Assembly: GCF_006539165.1 (NCBI RefSeq)
Contig: NZ_BJMM01000055.1
Location: forward strand, 1-36,640
DNA length: 36,640 nt
Reading direction: 5' to 3'
DNA from: Streptomyces cacaoi
GTDB taxonomy: Bacteria > Actinomycetota > Actinomycetes > Streptomycetales > Streptomycetaceae
In this document: piece by piece, positions 1 to 7,628 of the stretch
How positions within the stretch are numbered: position 1 is the first letter of the stretch
Layout: the number at the start of each line of letters is the position of its first letter
Notes under the pieces: generated by a model
The model's input: the letters and a program-made list of their open reading frames with translations, nothing else
What the model was told of the DNA's origin: nothing
The model's database searches: none
Translations under genes and position numbers: made by a program

Positions 1-103
1 ACAGACCTGGCAGCTCCAGCACGCGGCGGCAGACCCCACGCACCACTCCTACACCGAGGTCACCACGCGCCCCTGGCGAGCCCGTATGAACGGGCCGGCA
101 TGA
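1..103 (+). CDS. C-terminal end of an unidentified protein (partial)
   Basis: The window opens inside a gene whose last 33 codons run in the frame starting at base 2 and end at TGA 101-103. Nearly every third position is G or C, the coding signature of this genome, whereas the other forward frames lack it. The tail reads roughly Q-T-W-Q-L-Q-H, then a His/Thr-rich stretch, then W-R-A-R-M-N-G-P-A. I do not recognise the family; too little is present. It converges on the LAETG gene, with a strong hairpin in between. Confidence 0.5.
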   Translation, partial: QTWQLQHAAADPTHHSYTEVTTRPWRARMNGPA

Positions 104-298
104 ACTCCGTTTCCGCCGGCACCCCGGCCGGCGCGGCCTGTGTTGCCTCCCCGGCCACCCCGGCTGCCTCGAAGCCGTGTGCTCCACAGCGTCGCTCGAC
201 GTTCGGTACGACCAGCACGGCACAGCCACCAGCTCCTCCAGCAATCCCGACCATGATGGGGGACGCCGCGAGTCGATGTCGCGGCCGGAGCATGCGTG

Positions 299-332
299 CG
301 CCCGGCGGCCGGAACAGGCCGGCCGCCGGGCG
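299..332. terminator. 14-bp perfect hairpin between convergent genes
   Basis: Arms 299-312 and 319-332 are perfectly complementary (14 bp, all but one pair G-C or C-G in a GGC-rich stem) around the 6-nt loop AACAGG. It lies between the partial forward gene ending at 103 and the reverse LAETG gene ending at 390, so it can terminate both. There is no U tract, which is usual for Streptomyces terminators. The rest of 104-389 shows no convincing gene. Confidence 0.6.
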
Positions 333-389
333 TTGGTACGGGGCGGTACACATGGACCGCGCGGGCCGGACGGGGGCCGGCCCGGGAGA

Positions 390-1025
390 TCAGCCCTGCG
401 ACGAGCGGCGCTTGCGGGCGAAGCCCACGAGCACGCCGCCGACGACCACGACGGCCGCGGCGATGCCGGCGATCATCGGCGTCGAGCTGGACGAGCCGGT
501 CTCGGCGAGGTCCTCGTCGCCGCCGTGCGGCTTGGCCGCCGGGGCGCTGCTGGAGGACTCCGAGGCGCTCGGCTGCGGCTCCTCGGTCGGCTTCTCCGAC
601 GGGGGCGTCGAGGGCGACGGGGTGGTGGTCTCCGACTCGCTCGGCGTGGGCGTCGGCGAGGGGGACTCGGTCTCGCACACCGGCGAGGTCTTCGTCTCGT
701 TCCAGGAGTACTGGTCGTCGTCGCCCGCGACGACCTTGGTGGAGACCTTCAGCTCCTGCGAGTGCTCCGGCAGGTCGAGCTTCTTGTGGAACTCGCCCTT
801 GAAGGTGGTGGACAGCAGCTCCTTGTCACCGGCGGTGACGGTGAGCGTGTTGTCCTTGTCCTGGGAGTAGTTGGTCAGGTCCAGGGAGACCGCGTAGCAG
901 TCGACCGACCAGCCGTGGCTGTGGGCCTGGGCCGGCGTCGCGGCTATCGCGGTGCCGAGGAACGCCGCGGCTCCCGTCGCCGCGATCGCGACCGACCGCT
1001 GCCATCTGAGGCGCAGTGATGTCAT
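390..1025 (-). CDS. LAETG-anchored cell-wall surface protein (sortase E-type substrate)
   Basis: A 211-residue exported protein. It has an Arg-containing N-terminus, a hydrophobic signal segment (about 11-34, ending AQA-H), a globular part of about 85 residues with two cysteines (C43, C117) that could form a disulfide, and a Ser/Pro/Thr/Glu-rich wall-spanning stalk (about 119-165). It ends in a complete sorting signal: LAETG at 173-177, a hydrophobic helix at about 184-203 and a basic tail. In Streptomyces, LAXTG is the motif recognised by class E sortases, which also anchor long chaplins (family knowledge). The start at 1025 is chosen because GGAAGGA lies about 6 nt upstream and the signal peptide begins there; the frame remains open far upstream without coding character. 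The specific ligand or role is unknown. Confidence 0.85.
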   Translation of the reverse strand: MTSLRLRWQRSVAIAATGAAAFLGTAIAATPAQAHSHGWSVDCYAVSLDLTNYSQDKDNTLTVTAGDKELLSTTFKGEFHKKLDLPEHSQELKVSTKVVAGDDDQYSWNETKTSPVCETESPSPTPTPSESETTTPSPSTPPSEKPTEEPQPSASESSSSAPAAKPHGGDEDLAETGSSSSTPMIAGIAAAVVVVGGVLVGFARKRRSSQG

Positions 1026-1087
1026 GTTCGTCCTTCCGGTAGAGCCACGCCGCGCGATGCGCACATACGGCGGGTGACAGAACCGTA

Positions 1088-1106
1088 CTCCGGTCGACAA
1101 CCGGAG
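1088..1106. promoter_or_regulatory. Palindrome upstream of the LAETG gene
   Basis: CTCCGGT-CGACA-ACCGGAG: 7-bp perfect arms with a 5-bp spacer, 63-81 bp upstream of the reverse-strand start at 1025. The position fits an operator in the promoter region. A simple RNA hairpin in the leader is the alternative. I cannot match it to a named regulator. Confidence 0.35.
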
Positions 1107-1159
1107 ACACACCGACCCCGGAATATCCAACTCTTCTCCTGCAAGGCACAGTTCGCCGG

Positions 1160-1294
1160 GGAAGAGCGAGGAAGATCGCGGAAGATGAGGAAGATCGCGG
1201 AAGCCCGGGGAGGCGCGCGGAAGCCCGGGGAAGCGCGCGGAAGGCCGGTGAAGGTCAGCGGGGGTCGGCGAGCGGCAGCGAAGGTTGGCGAAGG
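1160..1294. repeat. 10-bp phased GGAAG repeat array
   Basis: About 13 imperfect units of 10 bp (one of 9, one of 11) follow each other without gaps. The first units read GGAAGAGCGA, GGAAGATCGC, GGAAGATGA, GGAAGATCGC, GGAAGCCCGG. A 20-bp super-unit at 1199-1218 recurs almost exactly at 1219-1238. The array fills the space between the LysR stop codon and the promoter region of the LAETG gene, both on the reverse strand. The purine-rich strand is the forward strand. Confidence 0.75.
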
Positions 1295-2245
1295 TCAAGG
1301 GCACACGTCGGGAGCGGTGTGTGTCTCGCAGCCGGTGTCGGCGACCGCGGCGGTCAGGGCACGCAGCAGGGCGGTGTCGCTCTCCTTGCCGCGGACGAGC
1401 ACCAGTTCGTTCGGCGGCAGACCGGTGACGGGGACGAAGGCGAGGTCGGCGCGCACATGGATCTCTGCGGTGGGCCGGCACAGCAGCATGCCGCCGAGCC
1501 CGGCCGCCGCGGACGCCAACCCCTCCTGGAGCGTGGCGACGAGCGGCCCGCGCGGGATGGTCCGGCCGGACGGGGTGCGGCGCGGGGCGTGGTGGTCCCG
1601 CCAGTAGTCGGGGGCCGGTGGGGCGGAGGCGATGAGCGGGACGGCGGCGAGGTCCTCGGCGTCCAGCCGGCCGCGCCGCACGAGGGGGTGGCCCGCGGCG
1701 AGGGCGAGCCGCCACGGCTGCTTCTCGAAGCGCGGGCCGAGCGCGAGATCGGGCTCGCACACCGGCAGCATCACGACCGCGGCGTCCACCTCGGCGCGCC
1801 GCACCGGCCCGAACGGATCGGCCATCGGGATCTCGACGACGCTGGTGGCGACCTGCGGATGGCGTTCGTGGAAGAGGCCGAGGGCCGCCGTCATCCGGTG
1901 GGACGCGCTGCCGAGGAAGCCGAGCCGGAGATGACCGGTGACGCAGCGGGCCGCCGCGCGGGCCTCGTCCACCACGTCCGCCAAGGTGCCGTAGGCGGGC
2001 CGGAGTCCGGTCAGGAAGCGGGCGCCGAGCGGGGTGAGCGTGACGCGTCTGCTGGTGCGGTCCACCAGGCGGGCGCCGATGCGGCCCTCCAGCGAGCGCA
2101 GCAGCTGGCTGACCCTGCTCTGCGAGAGGTACAGGCGTTCGGCGGTGCGGCCGAAGTGGAGTTCCTCGGCCAGCACCAGGAAGCACTCCAGCTCCCGCAT
2201 CTCCAGTGCCCGGATCCGCGTCCCGCTCTCCAGCTCGACGGTCAT
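1295..2245 (-). CDS. LysR-family transcriptional regulator
   Basis: A 316-residue protein of normal LysR length. The N-terminal winged helix-turn-helix (about 16-75) carries the family pattern: F-L-V-L-A-E-E-L-H-F-G-R-T-A-E-R-L, then L-S-Q-S-R-V-S-Q as recognition helix, then L-V-D-R-T-S-R-R-V. The remainder (about 100-305) is the effector-binding domain of the periplasmic-binding fold. The ATG at 2245 is preceded by a GAGGGGGG Shine-Dalgarno stretch; a second ATG 15 codons in would also keep the whole HTH. It is divergent from an MFS efflux gene across 131 bp, the standard arrangement in which the LysR protein controls the neighbouring transporter and itself. The inducer cannot be read from sequence. 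Confidence 0.92.
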   Translation of the reverse strand: MTVELESGTRIRALEMRELECFLVLAEELHFGRTAERLYLSQSRVSQLLRSLEGRIGARLVDRTSRRVTLTPLGARFLTGLRPAYGTLADVVDEARAAARCVTGHLRLGFLGSASHRMTAALGLFHERHPQVATSVVEIPMADPFGPVRRAEVDAAVVMLPVCEPDLALGPRFEKQPWRLALAAGHPLVRRGRLDAEDLAAVPLIASAPPAPDYWRDHHAPRRTPSGRTIPRGPLVATLQEGLASAAAGLGGMLLCRPTAEIHVRADLAFVPVTGLPPNELVLVRGKESDTALLRALTAAVADTGCETHTAPDVCP

Positions 2246-2323
2246 TCCGCCCCCCTCGACTCGTGCTCTCAGCCGCGCCCGCGCGCGACGGCCCCCGGCG
2301 ATCGATGAGCCGCACTCATGGAA

Positions 2324-2336
2324 GGTTGAGACAACC
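2324..2336. promoter_or_regulatory. Candidate operator between lysR and MFS gene
   Basis: GGTTG-AGA-CAACC is a 5-bp inverted repeat with a 3-bp spacer, 41 bp upstream of the MFS start and 79 bp upstream of the lysR start. It is followed by a further GTTGTT. It is the only dyad I see in the 131-bp divergent region, so it is a candidate LysR-type binding site, but it is short. Confidence 0.3.
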
Positions 2337-2376
2337 GCCGTTGTTCCCCCGGCCGTCGGCGCCCAGGCTGACAGCC

Positions 2377-3738
2377 ATGACCAGCCCTTCCTCCACTCCT
2401 CCGGCCTCCTTTGGCCCTCCGGCCCCTTCCTCTCCCTCCGCCCCGGCCGCCCCTCCCACCGACGGCGCTCCTGCCGGCTCCGCCCCCGCCGTCCCCGCCA
2501 CCGGGCCCGCTCCTTCCCCCTCCGGAAACGGGGGCCGGATACCGGCTCAACGGGGGTCAGGGCGGGCCTCGTTGCGGGGGTGGCTCGCCGTCGCCTCGCT
2601 CACCGCGGCCACGTTCGCCGTGACGGCCGCCGAGATGCTGCCCGTCGGTCTGCTCACGCTGATCGGTGACGGCCTGCACGTCTCGGAGGGTTCGGCCGGG
2701 CTCACCGTCACGCTCGCCGGGATCGTCGCGGCGCTCGCCGCGCCCGGGGTGCCGCTCGCCGTCGGCCGGCTCGACCGGCGGCTCTCGCTGGCGGGTCTCG
2801 CCCTGCTCCTGGCCGCCGCCAACGTGCTGTCCGCCCTCGCGCCCTCGCTGGAAGTGCTGCTGCTCGCCCGCGTCCTGGTGGGCGTCGCGCTGGGCGGGGT
2901 GTGGGCGTTCGCGGCGAGCCTGGCGGTGCGGCTGGTGCCGCCCGGTGCGGTCAGCAGGGCGCTGGCAGCCGTGTTCGGCGGTATCAGCATGGCGACGGTG
3001 CTGGCCGTCCCGACGGGCACGTTCATCGGTGAAGCGGCGGGCTGGCGTGCCGCGTTCGCGGCGGCGGCCGTCCTCGCCGTCGTCGTCGCCGTGGCGCTGG
3101 CCGCGCTGTTGCCGGCGCTTCCTGCCGAACGCCCGGTGCGCCCGGGCGAGCTGCTGCGTCAGTGCGGCAACGCGCGGCTGCGCACCGGGCTGGTGTTCCT
3201 CGCCCTGCTCGTCGTCGGCCACTTCTCCGCGTACACCTATGTCCGGCCGGTGCTGGAGCGGTCCGCCGGTGTCTCTCCCGCGCTGCTGGGCGGGCTGCTG
3301 CTGGCCTACGGGGTGACGTGCTTCGCGGGCAACGTCGCCTCGGGCGTGCTGGCTCCGCGCCGGCCGCGTGCCGTGCTGCTCACGCTGGGCGGCGGGATCG
3401 CGGCCTGTGTGCTGCTGCTGTCCCTCGTGGGGTCCCTGGCGCCGTCGGTGCCGCCGGTTCCCGCGGCGGTGGCGGTGGTGCTCGTGTGGGGCGTGTTCTA
3501 CGGCGGGGTCTCCGTCGGCGCCCAGGCGTGGGTGCTGGCCGCGGCGCCGGACTCGCGGGAGCCGGCGGGTGCGCTGTTCGCCTCGGTGTTCAACGCGTCG
3601 ATCGCGGCGGGGGCGTTCGTGGGCGGGCGTGTGCTGGACGCCGGTTCGCTGCGGGCGGTGCTGCTGACCGGCGCCGGGTTGGCGCTGGCCTCCGTCGTCG
3701 TGCTGACCGTCCTCCCCGGTGCGCGCCGGGGCCGGTGA
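2377..3738 (+). CDS. MFS drug/metabolite efflux transporter (DHA1-like)
   Basis: A 453-residue major facilitator superfamily permease with about 12 hydrophobic segments starting near residue 70. The first 60-65 residues are a Pro/Ala/Ser-rich cytoplasmic extension, unusual for the family and possibly a wrong start, although codon usage stays consistent. A motif A-like G-R-L-D-R-R-L follows TM2, and the antiporter-type G-V-A-L-G-G-V-W-A-F region is visible in TM4-5. It most resembles the AraJ/chloramphenicol-exporter type of drug-proton antiporters. The ATG at 2377 is chosen because longer versions run back over the divergent promoter. Divergent LysR control suggests export of a toxic or aromatic compound; the substrate is unknown. 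Confidence 0.85.
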   Translation: MTSPSSTPPASFGPPAPSSPSAPAAPPTDGAPAGSAPAVPATGPAPSPSGNGGRIPAQRGSGRASLRGWLAVASLTAATFAVTAAEMLPVGLLTLIGDGLHVSEGSAGLTVTLAGIVAALAAPGVPLAVGRLDRRLSLAGLALLLAAANVLSALAPSLEVLLLARVLVGVALGGVWAFAASLAVRLVPPGAVSRALAAVFGGISMATVLAVPTGTFIGEAAGWRAAFAAAAVLAVVVAVALAALLPALPAERPVRPGELLRQCGNARLRTGLVFLALLVVGHFSAYTYVRPVLERSAGVSPALLGGLLLAYGVTCFAGNVASGVLAPRRPRAVLLTLGGGIAACVLLLSLVGSLAPSVPPVPAAVAVVLVWGVFYGGVSVGAQAWVLAAAPDSREPAGALFASVFNASIAAGAFVGGRVLDAGSLRAVLLTGAGLALASVVVLTVLPGARRGR

Positions 3739-3782
3739 TCCACCGCTGGGCGAAAGCAGGCTCCTCGGACGGGTGTTCGCCC

Positions 3783-3788
3783 TACGAT
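3783..3788 (+). promoter_or_regulatory. -10 hexamer TACGAT, 6 nt before the kinase start
   Basis: TACGAT ends 6 nt before the ATG at 3795, placing the likely transcription start on or next to the start codon (leaderless mRNA). No -35 match is evident, and no Shine-Dalgarno sequence lies at the right distance. Confidence 0.45.
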
Positions 3789-3794
3789 GGCGGC

Positions 3795-6494
3795 ATGCGA
3801 GGGCGTCTGCTGAACGGTCGTTACGAACTGCGGGAGCGGATCGGTTCGGGCGGCATGGGGGAGGTCTGGCGGGCCTACGACACCGCGCTGGAGCGGGATG
3901 TCGCCGTCAAGGTGTTCATGCCGCAGCGCGGCGCGGCCGACGAGGCCGACCGGGCCGAACTGCTCGGCCGCTTCCAGCGCGAGGCCCGCTCGGCCGCCGC
4001 GCTGGACAGCCCGCACATCGTCGCCGTGCACGACCACGGCACGGACGCCGGCGCGGACGACGCAGCGGGTGACGGGGCGGCCCGGGAGCCGCGGGCCCCG
4101 ACCCCCTATCTGGTGATGGCCCTGGTGCACGGCCGCTCCCTGCACGATCTGCTGCTGGAGCGCGGCCGGATGCCGCTGACGGCCGCGCTGTCCTGGACGG
4201 CGGATGTGTGCCGCGCGCTGCGGGTCGCGCACGAGGCGGGCGTGGTGCACCGGGACATCAAACCGGCGAACATCATGGTCGAGGGCGGCCTCGGCGGCAC
4301 CGGACGGCGGGACCCGGAGCCCGAGCCCGGTGCGGAGCGGGAGCACAGGCCGCAGCCGGAGGCCGGGGCGGAACCGGGGGCCGGGGCGGCCGGGGCGGCC
4401 CGGGAGCAGGAAGCCGGTGCGGCGGACGGGCCGGAGGCGGAGGTGGCGCCCGGCACGGCCAAGGTCGTGGACTTCGGCATCGCCAAGTTCGTCGAGGCGC
4501 GCTCCACCGATCCGCAGCTGACGAACACCGGCCAGATGCCGTTCGGCAGCGTCCTGTACATGGCGCCCGAGCAGTTCCGCCAGGAGGACGCGGACGGCCG
4601 TACCGATCTGTACGCGCTCGGCTGTGTCCTGTACGAACTCCTCGTCGGCCGCCCGCCGTTCACCGGTTCTGCGGCGGGCGTGATGTACAACCATCTGCAC
4701 GACACACCGCTGCTGCCCAGCCGGGCCCGCCCCGAACTGTCCACCGCCGTCGACCGGTTGGTGCTCTCCCTGATGGCCCGCGACCGCGACGGGCGTCCGG
4801 CCGACGCGCAGGCGGCCCTGGCGGCCGTCGAGGCGGTGCGGGACACCGTGGCCGCCCGGGCGCCCGCCGACGGCTCCGGCGCACCCGGCGGCACCCGGAC
4901 GCACGGGACGAACGGGACGCCCGGCGCGGGCGGCACGCCCGGGACCGGCGACTCCCCCGCGGCCGGCGTGCGGGGAGCGGCCACCGGCGGTGCCGGGGCC
5001 GCCGCGCGCACATCGGCCGTCGGTTCCGGGGAGGCCGCGGAGCCCGCCGACACCCCGCCGGGCGGCGGACGCCCCGGCACGGCCCCGTCCGCCTCGCCCT
5101 CGCCCTCGCCCTCGTCCTCGCCAGGAACCGGCGACGGCACGGGCACCGGCTCCGGCACGGGCACCGGCACCGGCTCCTCGTCGGGCGATCCGTACCCGGT
5201 GCCGAAACAGCCGGGGTACGCGCGTCCCGGACGCATCTGGAGCGAGGGCGAGTTCACCCCGCGCAACACCCGGGGCAGGTCCCCGCTGCATCCCCGGGAC
5301 CCGGAGCACGGGCCGCGCCGGCTCGGCCGGTGGGTGGCCGGGGCCGTCGGGGGCTTCCTGCTGCTGACCGTCACCGTCCCGTTGGTGGCCTACTCCGGCC
5401 AGGACACGCCCGTCGCGGCCCCGCCGCCGCCCGACCTGCCGAGCAGTTCCCCGCACGAGAAGGTGCCGGACGAGTACGTGATCGGGATCGCCCGGGACGA
5501 GTACGAGGACGATCCGAGCCTGGCCCAGGGCCGCAAGAAGGTGGTCGAGGCGGCCGTGGCCGAGGCCGAACGCCGGCACAAGCGCGACATTCCCGTCCGG
5601 GTGGCCTCCGTCGAGGCGGACGACGGCGGCGGGGGCGAGGCCGCGCTGAGCGAACACCCCGAGCTGGTGGCCGTGGTCGGCGACGTCTACGACTTCTCCG
5701 GCGGCACGGACGAGTTCTTCTCCGAGGTGCCCGCCGTCGAGACCTGCGAGGGCAGCCGGTCCGTCGATGTGAACTTCTCGACCGCGACCTCCGAGCACGA
5801 CCTGACCACCGCCGAGGCCGGCTACCTCGGCCGCACGCTCGGCACCCGCACGGTGCTGAACGCCGCGGACGACTTCCCCGTCGGCGACGCGCTGGAGAGC
5901 ATGCACATCAAGACGGTCCGCCCGCAGGACCCGGAGGAGATGTCCGAGGACGAGGTGCGCGAGCGGATCCGCAAGACGGGGGCCGACGCGGTCGCGCTGC
6001 CCGACTCCGAGGCGGCGGGCGTCTGGGCCCGCGCGGCGGAGAAGGAGAAGGTCCAGGTCATCGTCCAGCAGGGCTATGCGCAGACCTGCGACCCGCCTGC
6101 CTCGCAGGACGCCGCGGAGGAGTACGAACTGGCCGTGCCCGACGGCGCGTTGCGCTTCCGCACCTTCTACGACGGCAAGCAGCGGCCGGACTGCGCGGAG
6201 CTGCCCGAGGTGTGTGCGGCGCCGGAGTCGACGCGGCGGCTGCTGCGGCAGCGCGGCTCGGCCGAGCTGTACGACGGGGCGCTGGCCGCGGCCGAGGCGA
6301 TGGCCGGTGTGCTGGACGAGAAGCCGCTGCCGTCCCTGGCCCGTGCGCAGCTGATGAAGACGCTCGGGGACGAGGAGACGAAGGGCCTGCTGGGCCGGTA
6401 CGTCTTCGACGGGCGGCACGTGTCCGACCGTCCGGTGTGGGTCGACCGGCGGGAGAACGGCAAGTGGAAGCAGCTCAAGCGGCTGGAGCCGTGA
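3795..6494 (+). CDS. Transmembrane Ser/Thr protein kinase with extracellular periplasmic-binding-like sensor domain
   Basis: An 899-residue PknB-type (Hanks) kinase. Visible motifs: glycine loop G-S-G-G-M-G (17-22), VAVK with K39, E63, catalytic loop H152-R-D-I-K-P-A-N159, DFG 226-228, and APE 257-259. The domain ends near 350. Two low-complexity insertions sit inside it: a short acidic one at about 82-102 and a Pro/Glu/Ala/Gly-rich one of about 55 residues (165-221) between the catalytic loop and DFG. A Gly/Pro/Thr/Ser linker (350-505) leads to one membrane helix (about 512-534). The outer part (about 557-895) has the alternating alpha/beta pattern and hydrophobic strands of type I periplasmic binding proteins, with five or so cysteines. 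It probably binds a small ligand outside the cell and signals inward. It starts 56 bp after the MFS gene but has its own -10. Confidence 0.88.
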   Translation: MRGRLLNGRYELRERIGSGGMGEVWRAYDTALERDVAVKVFMPQRGAADEADRAELLGRFQREARSAAALDSPHIVAVHDHGTDAGADDAAGDGAAREPRAPTPYLVMALVHGRSLHDLLLERGRMPLTAALSWTADVCRALRVAHEAGVVHRDIKPANIMVEGGLGGTGRRDPEPEPGAEREHRPQPEAGAEPGAGAAGAAREQEAGAADGPEAEVAPGTAKVVDFGIAKFVEARSTDPQLTNTGQMPFGSVLYMAPEQFRQEDADGRTDLYALGCVLYELLVGRPPFTGSAAGVMYNHLHDTPLLPSRARPELSTAVDRLVLSLMARDRDGRPADAQAALAAVEAVRDTVAARAPADGSGAPGGTRTHGTNGTPGAGGTPGTGDSPAAGVRGAATGGAGAAARTSAVGSGEAAEPADTPPGGGRPGTAPSASPSPSPSSSPGTGDGTGTGSGTGTGTGSSSGDPYPVPKQPGYARPGRIWSEGEFTPRNTRGRSPLHPRDPEHGPRRLGRWVAGAVGGFLLLTVTVPLVAYSGQDTPVAAPPPPDLPSSSPHEKVPDEYVIGIARDEYEDDPSLAQGRKKVVEAAVAEAERRHKRDIPVRVASVEADDGGGGEAALSEHPELVAVVGDVYDFSGGTDEFFSEVPAVETCEGSRSVDVNFSTATSEHDLTTAEAGYLGRTLGTRTVLNAADDFPVGDALESMHIKTVRPQDPEEMSEDEVRERIRKTGADAVALPDSEAAGVWARAAEKEKVQVIVQQGYAQTCDPPASQDAAEEYELAVPDGALRFRTFYDGKQRPDCAELPEVCAAPESTRRLLRQRGSAELYDGALAAAEAMAGVLDEKPLPSLARAQLMKTLGDEETKGLLGRYVFDGRHVSDRPVWVDRRENGKWKQLKRLEP

Positions 6495-6553
6495 GCGCGT
6501 ACCGCCCGGCCCCGGGCCGGTGCCGGGCCGGGATCCGGGCGGGCTGCGCGGCG

Positions 6554-6577
6554 GACGGGCCGCGTCACCGGCCCGTC
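6554..6577. terminator. Hairpin between kinase gene and pfkA
   Basis: Arms GACGGGCCG (6554-6562) and CGGCCCGTC (6569-6577) pair perfectly (9 bp) around a 6-nt loop. It lies between two convergent genes (stops at 6494 and 6603) and can serve both. Confidence 0.6.
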
Positions 6578-6602
6578 GTGTGCCTCGGAGGTGCCGGGCG
6601 GG

Positions 6603-7628
6603 TCAGAAGACGGCCTCGGTCTCGTCCATGCGGTACTGCGGCACGTGCTTCAGCTCGGTGACGGCGTCGGCGAGCGGCGCCATGACGATCTCGGTGCCGC
6701 GCAGCGCGGTCATCTGGCCGAAGTCGCCGCGGTGCGCGGCCTCCACGGCGTGCCAGCCGAAGCGGGTGGCGAGGACCCGGTCGTAGGCGGTGGGGGTGCC
6801 GCCGCGCTGGATGTGGCCGAGGATGACCGGGCGGGCCTCCTTGCCGAGGCGGTGTTCCAGCTCGATGGCGAGCCGGTTGCCGATGCCGGCGAAGCGCTCG
6901 TGGCCGTACTGGTCGATGGTGCCCTTCTCGTAGGGCATGGAGCCCTCGGCCGGGTGGGCGCCCTCGGCGACGCAGACGATGGCGAACTTCTTGTTGCGTG
7001 CGAACCGCTCCTCGACCATCTTCACCAGGTCGTCGACCTCGAAGTTCCGCTCGGGGACGCAGATGGCGTGCGCGCCGGCGGCCATCCCGGCCTCCAGCGC
7101 GATCCAGCCCGCGTGCCGGCCCATGACCTCGACGACCATGACGCGCTGGTGCGACTCGGCGGTGGTCTTGAGCCGGTCCATGGCCTCGGTGGCGACGCCG
7201 ACGGCCGTGTCGAAGCCGAAGGTGCGGTCGGTGGCGGAGATGTCGTTGTCGATGGTCTTGGGCACGCCGACGACGGGCAGCCCGGTCTCGGCCAGCATCC
7301 GCGCCGCGGTGAGCGTGCCCTCGCCGCCGATCGGGATGAGCGCGTCCAGGCCGAGGCGGTCGATCAGCTCCTCGGAGTTGGCGCAGGCGTCCCGCAGCCG
7401 GTCGCGTTCCAGCCGGGCGGAGCCGAGGATGGTGCCGCCGCGGGCGAGGATGCCGCTGACGGAGTTGATGTCGAGCGGGCGGTACCGGCCGTCCAGCAGC
7501 CCCTTGAAGCCGTCTTCGAAGCCGATGACCTCGTCGCCCCGGTCGGCGACGGCGCGGTGGACGATGGATCGGATCACGGCGTTGAGACCGGGGCAGTCTC
7601 CGCCGGCGGTGAGGACTCCGATACGCAT
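6603..7628 (-). CDS. pfkA: 6-phosphofructokinase, ATP-type by active-site residue
   Basis: A 341-residue phosphofructokinase that phosphorylates fructose 6-phosphate in glycolysis (cytoplasm). N-terminal G-G-D-C-P-G-L-N-A (9-17) is the nucleotide loop; G-G-E-G-T at 101-105 and P-K-T-I-D-N-D at 123-129 form the active site. In this actinobacterial clade Gly at 104 marks ATP use and Asp at 104 marks PPi use, while Lys124 is kept in both (family knowledge). Here the residues are Gly104 and Lys124, so I call it ATP-dependent. The substrate motif M-G-R-H-A-G-W is intact. AGGAGAAG lies about 9 nt before the ATG. It is divergent from pta across 528 bp. It is probably the orthologue of one of the several S. 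coelicolor Pfk paralogues. Confidence 0.96.
   Translation of the reverse strand: MRIGVLTAGGDCPGLNAVIRSIVHRAVADRGDEVIGFEDGFKGLLDGRYRPLDINSVSGILARGGTILGSARLERDRLRDACANSEELIDRLGLDALIPIGGEGTLTAARMLAETGLPVVGVPKTIDNDISATDRTFGFDTAVGVATEAMDRLKTTAESHQRVMVVEVMGRHAGWIALEAGMAAGAHAICVPERNFEVDDLVKMVEERFARNKKFAIVCVAEGAHPAEGSMPYEKGTIDQYGHERFAGIGNRLAIELEHRLGKEARPVILGHIQRGGTPTAYDRVLATRFGWHAVEAAHRGDFGQMTALRGTEIVMAPLADAVTELKHVPQYRMDETEAVF

Noticed and set aside
60..353. 97-residue reverse frame beginning near the hairpin at 299-332
   Set aside because: Third-position GC is much lower than in real genes here, and it overlaps both the partial forward gene and the terminator.
5080..5190. Serine/proline and glycine/threonine repeat in the kinase gene as a mobile repeat
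   Set aside because: In frame, with native codon use, and sits in the juxtamembrane linker where such low-complexity sequence is normal.
3498..6419. 973-residue open frame antisense to the MFS and kinase genes
   Set aside because: Arg/Gly/His-rich with no start signal, and it crosses two well-supported genes with clear motifs on the forward strand.
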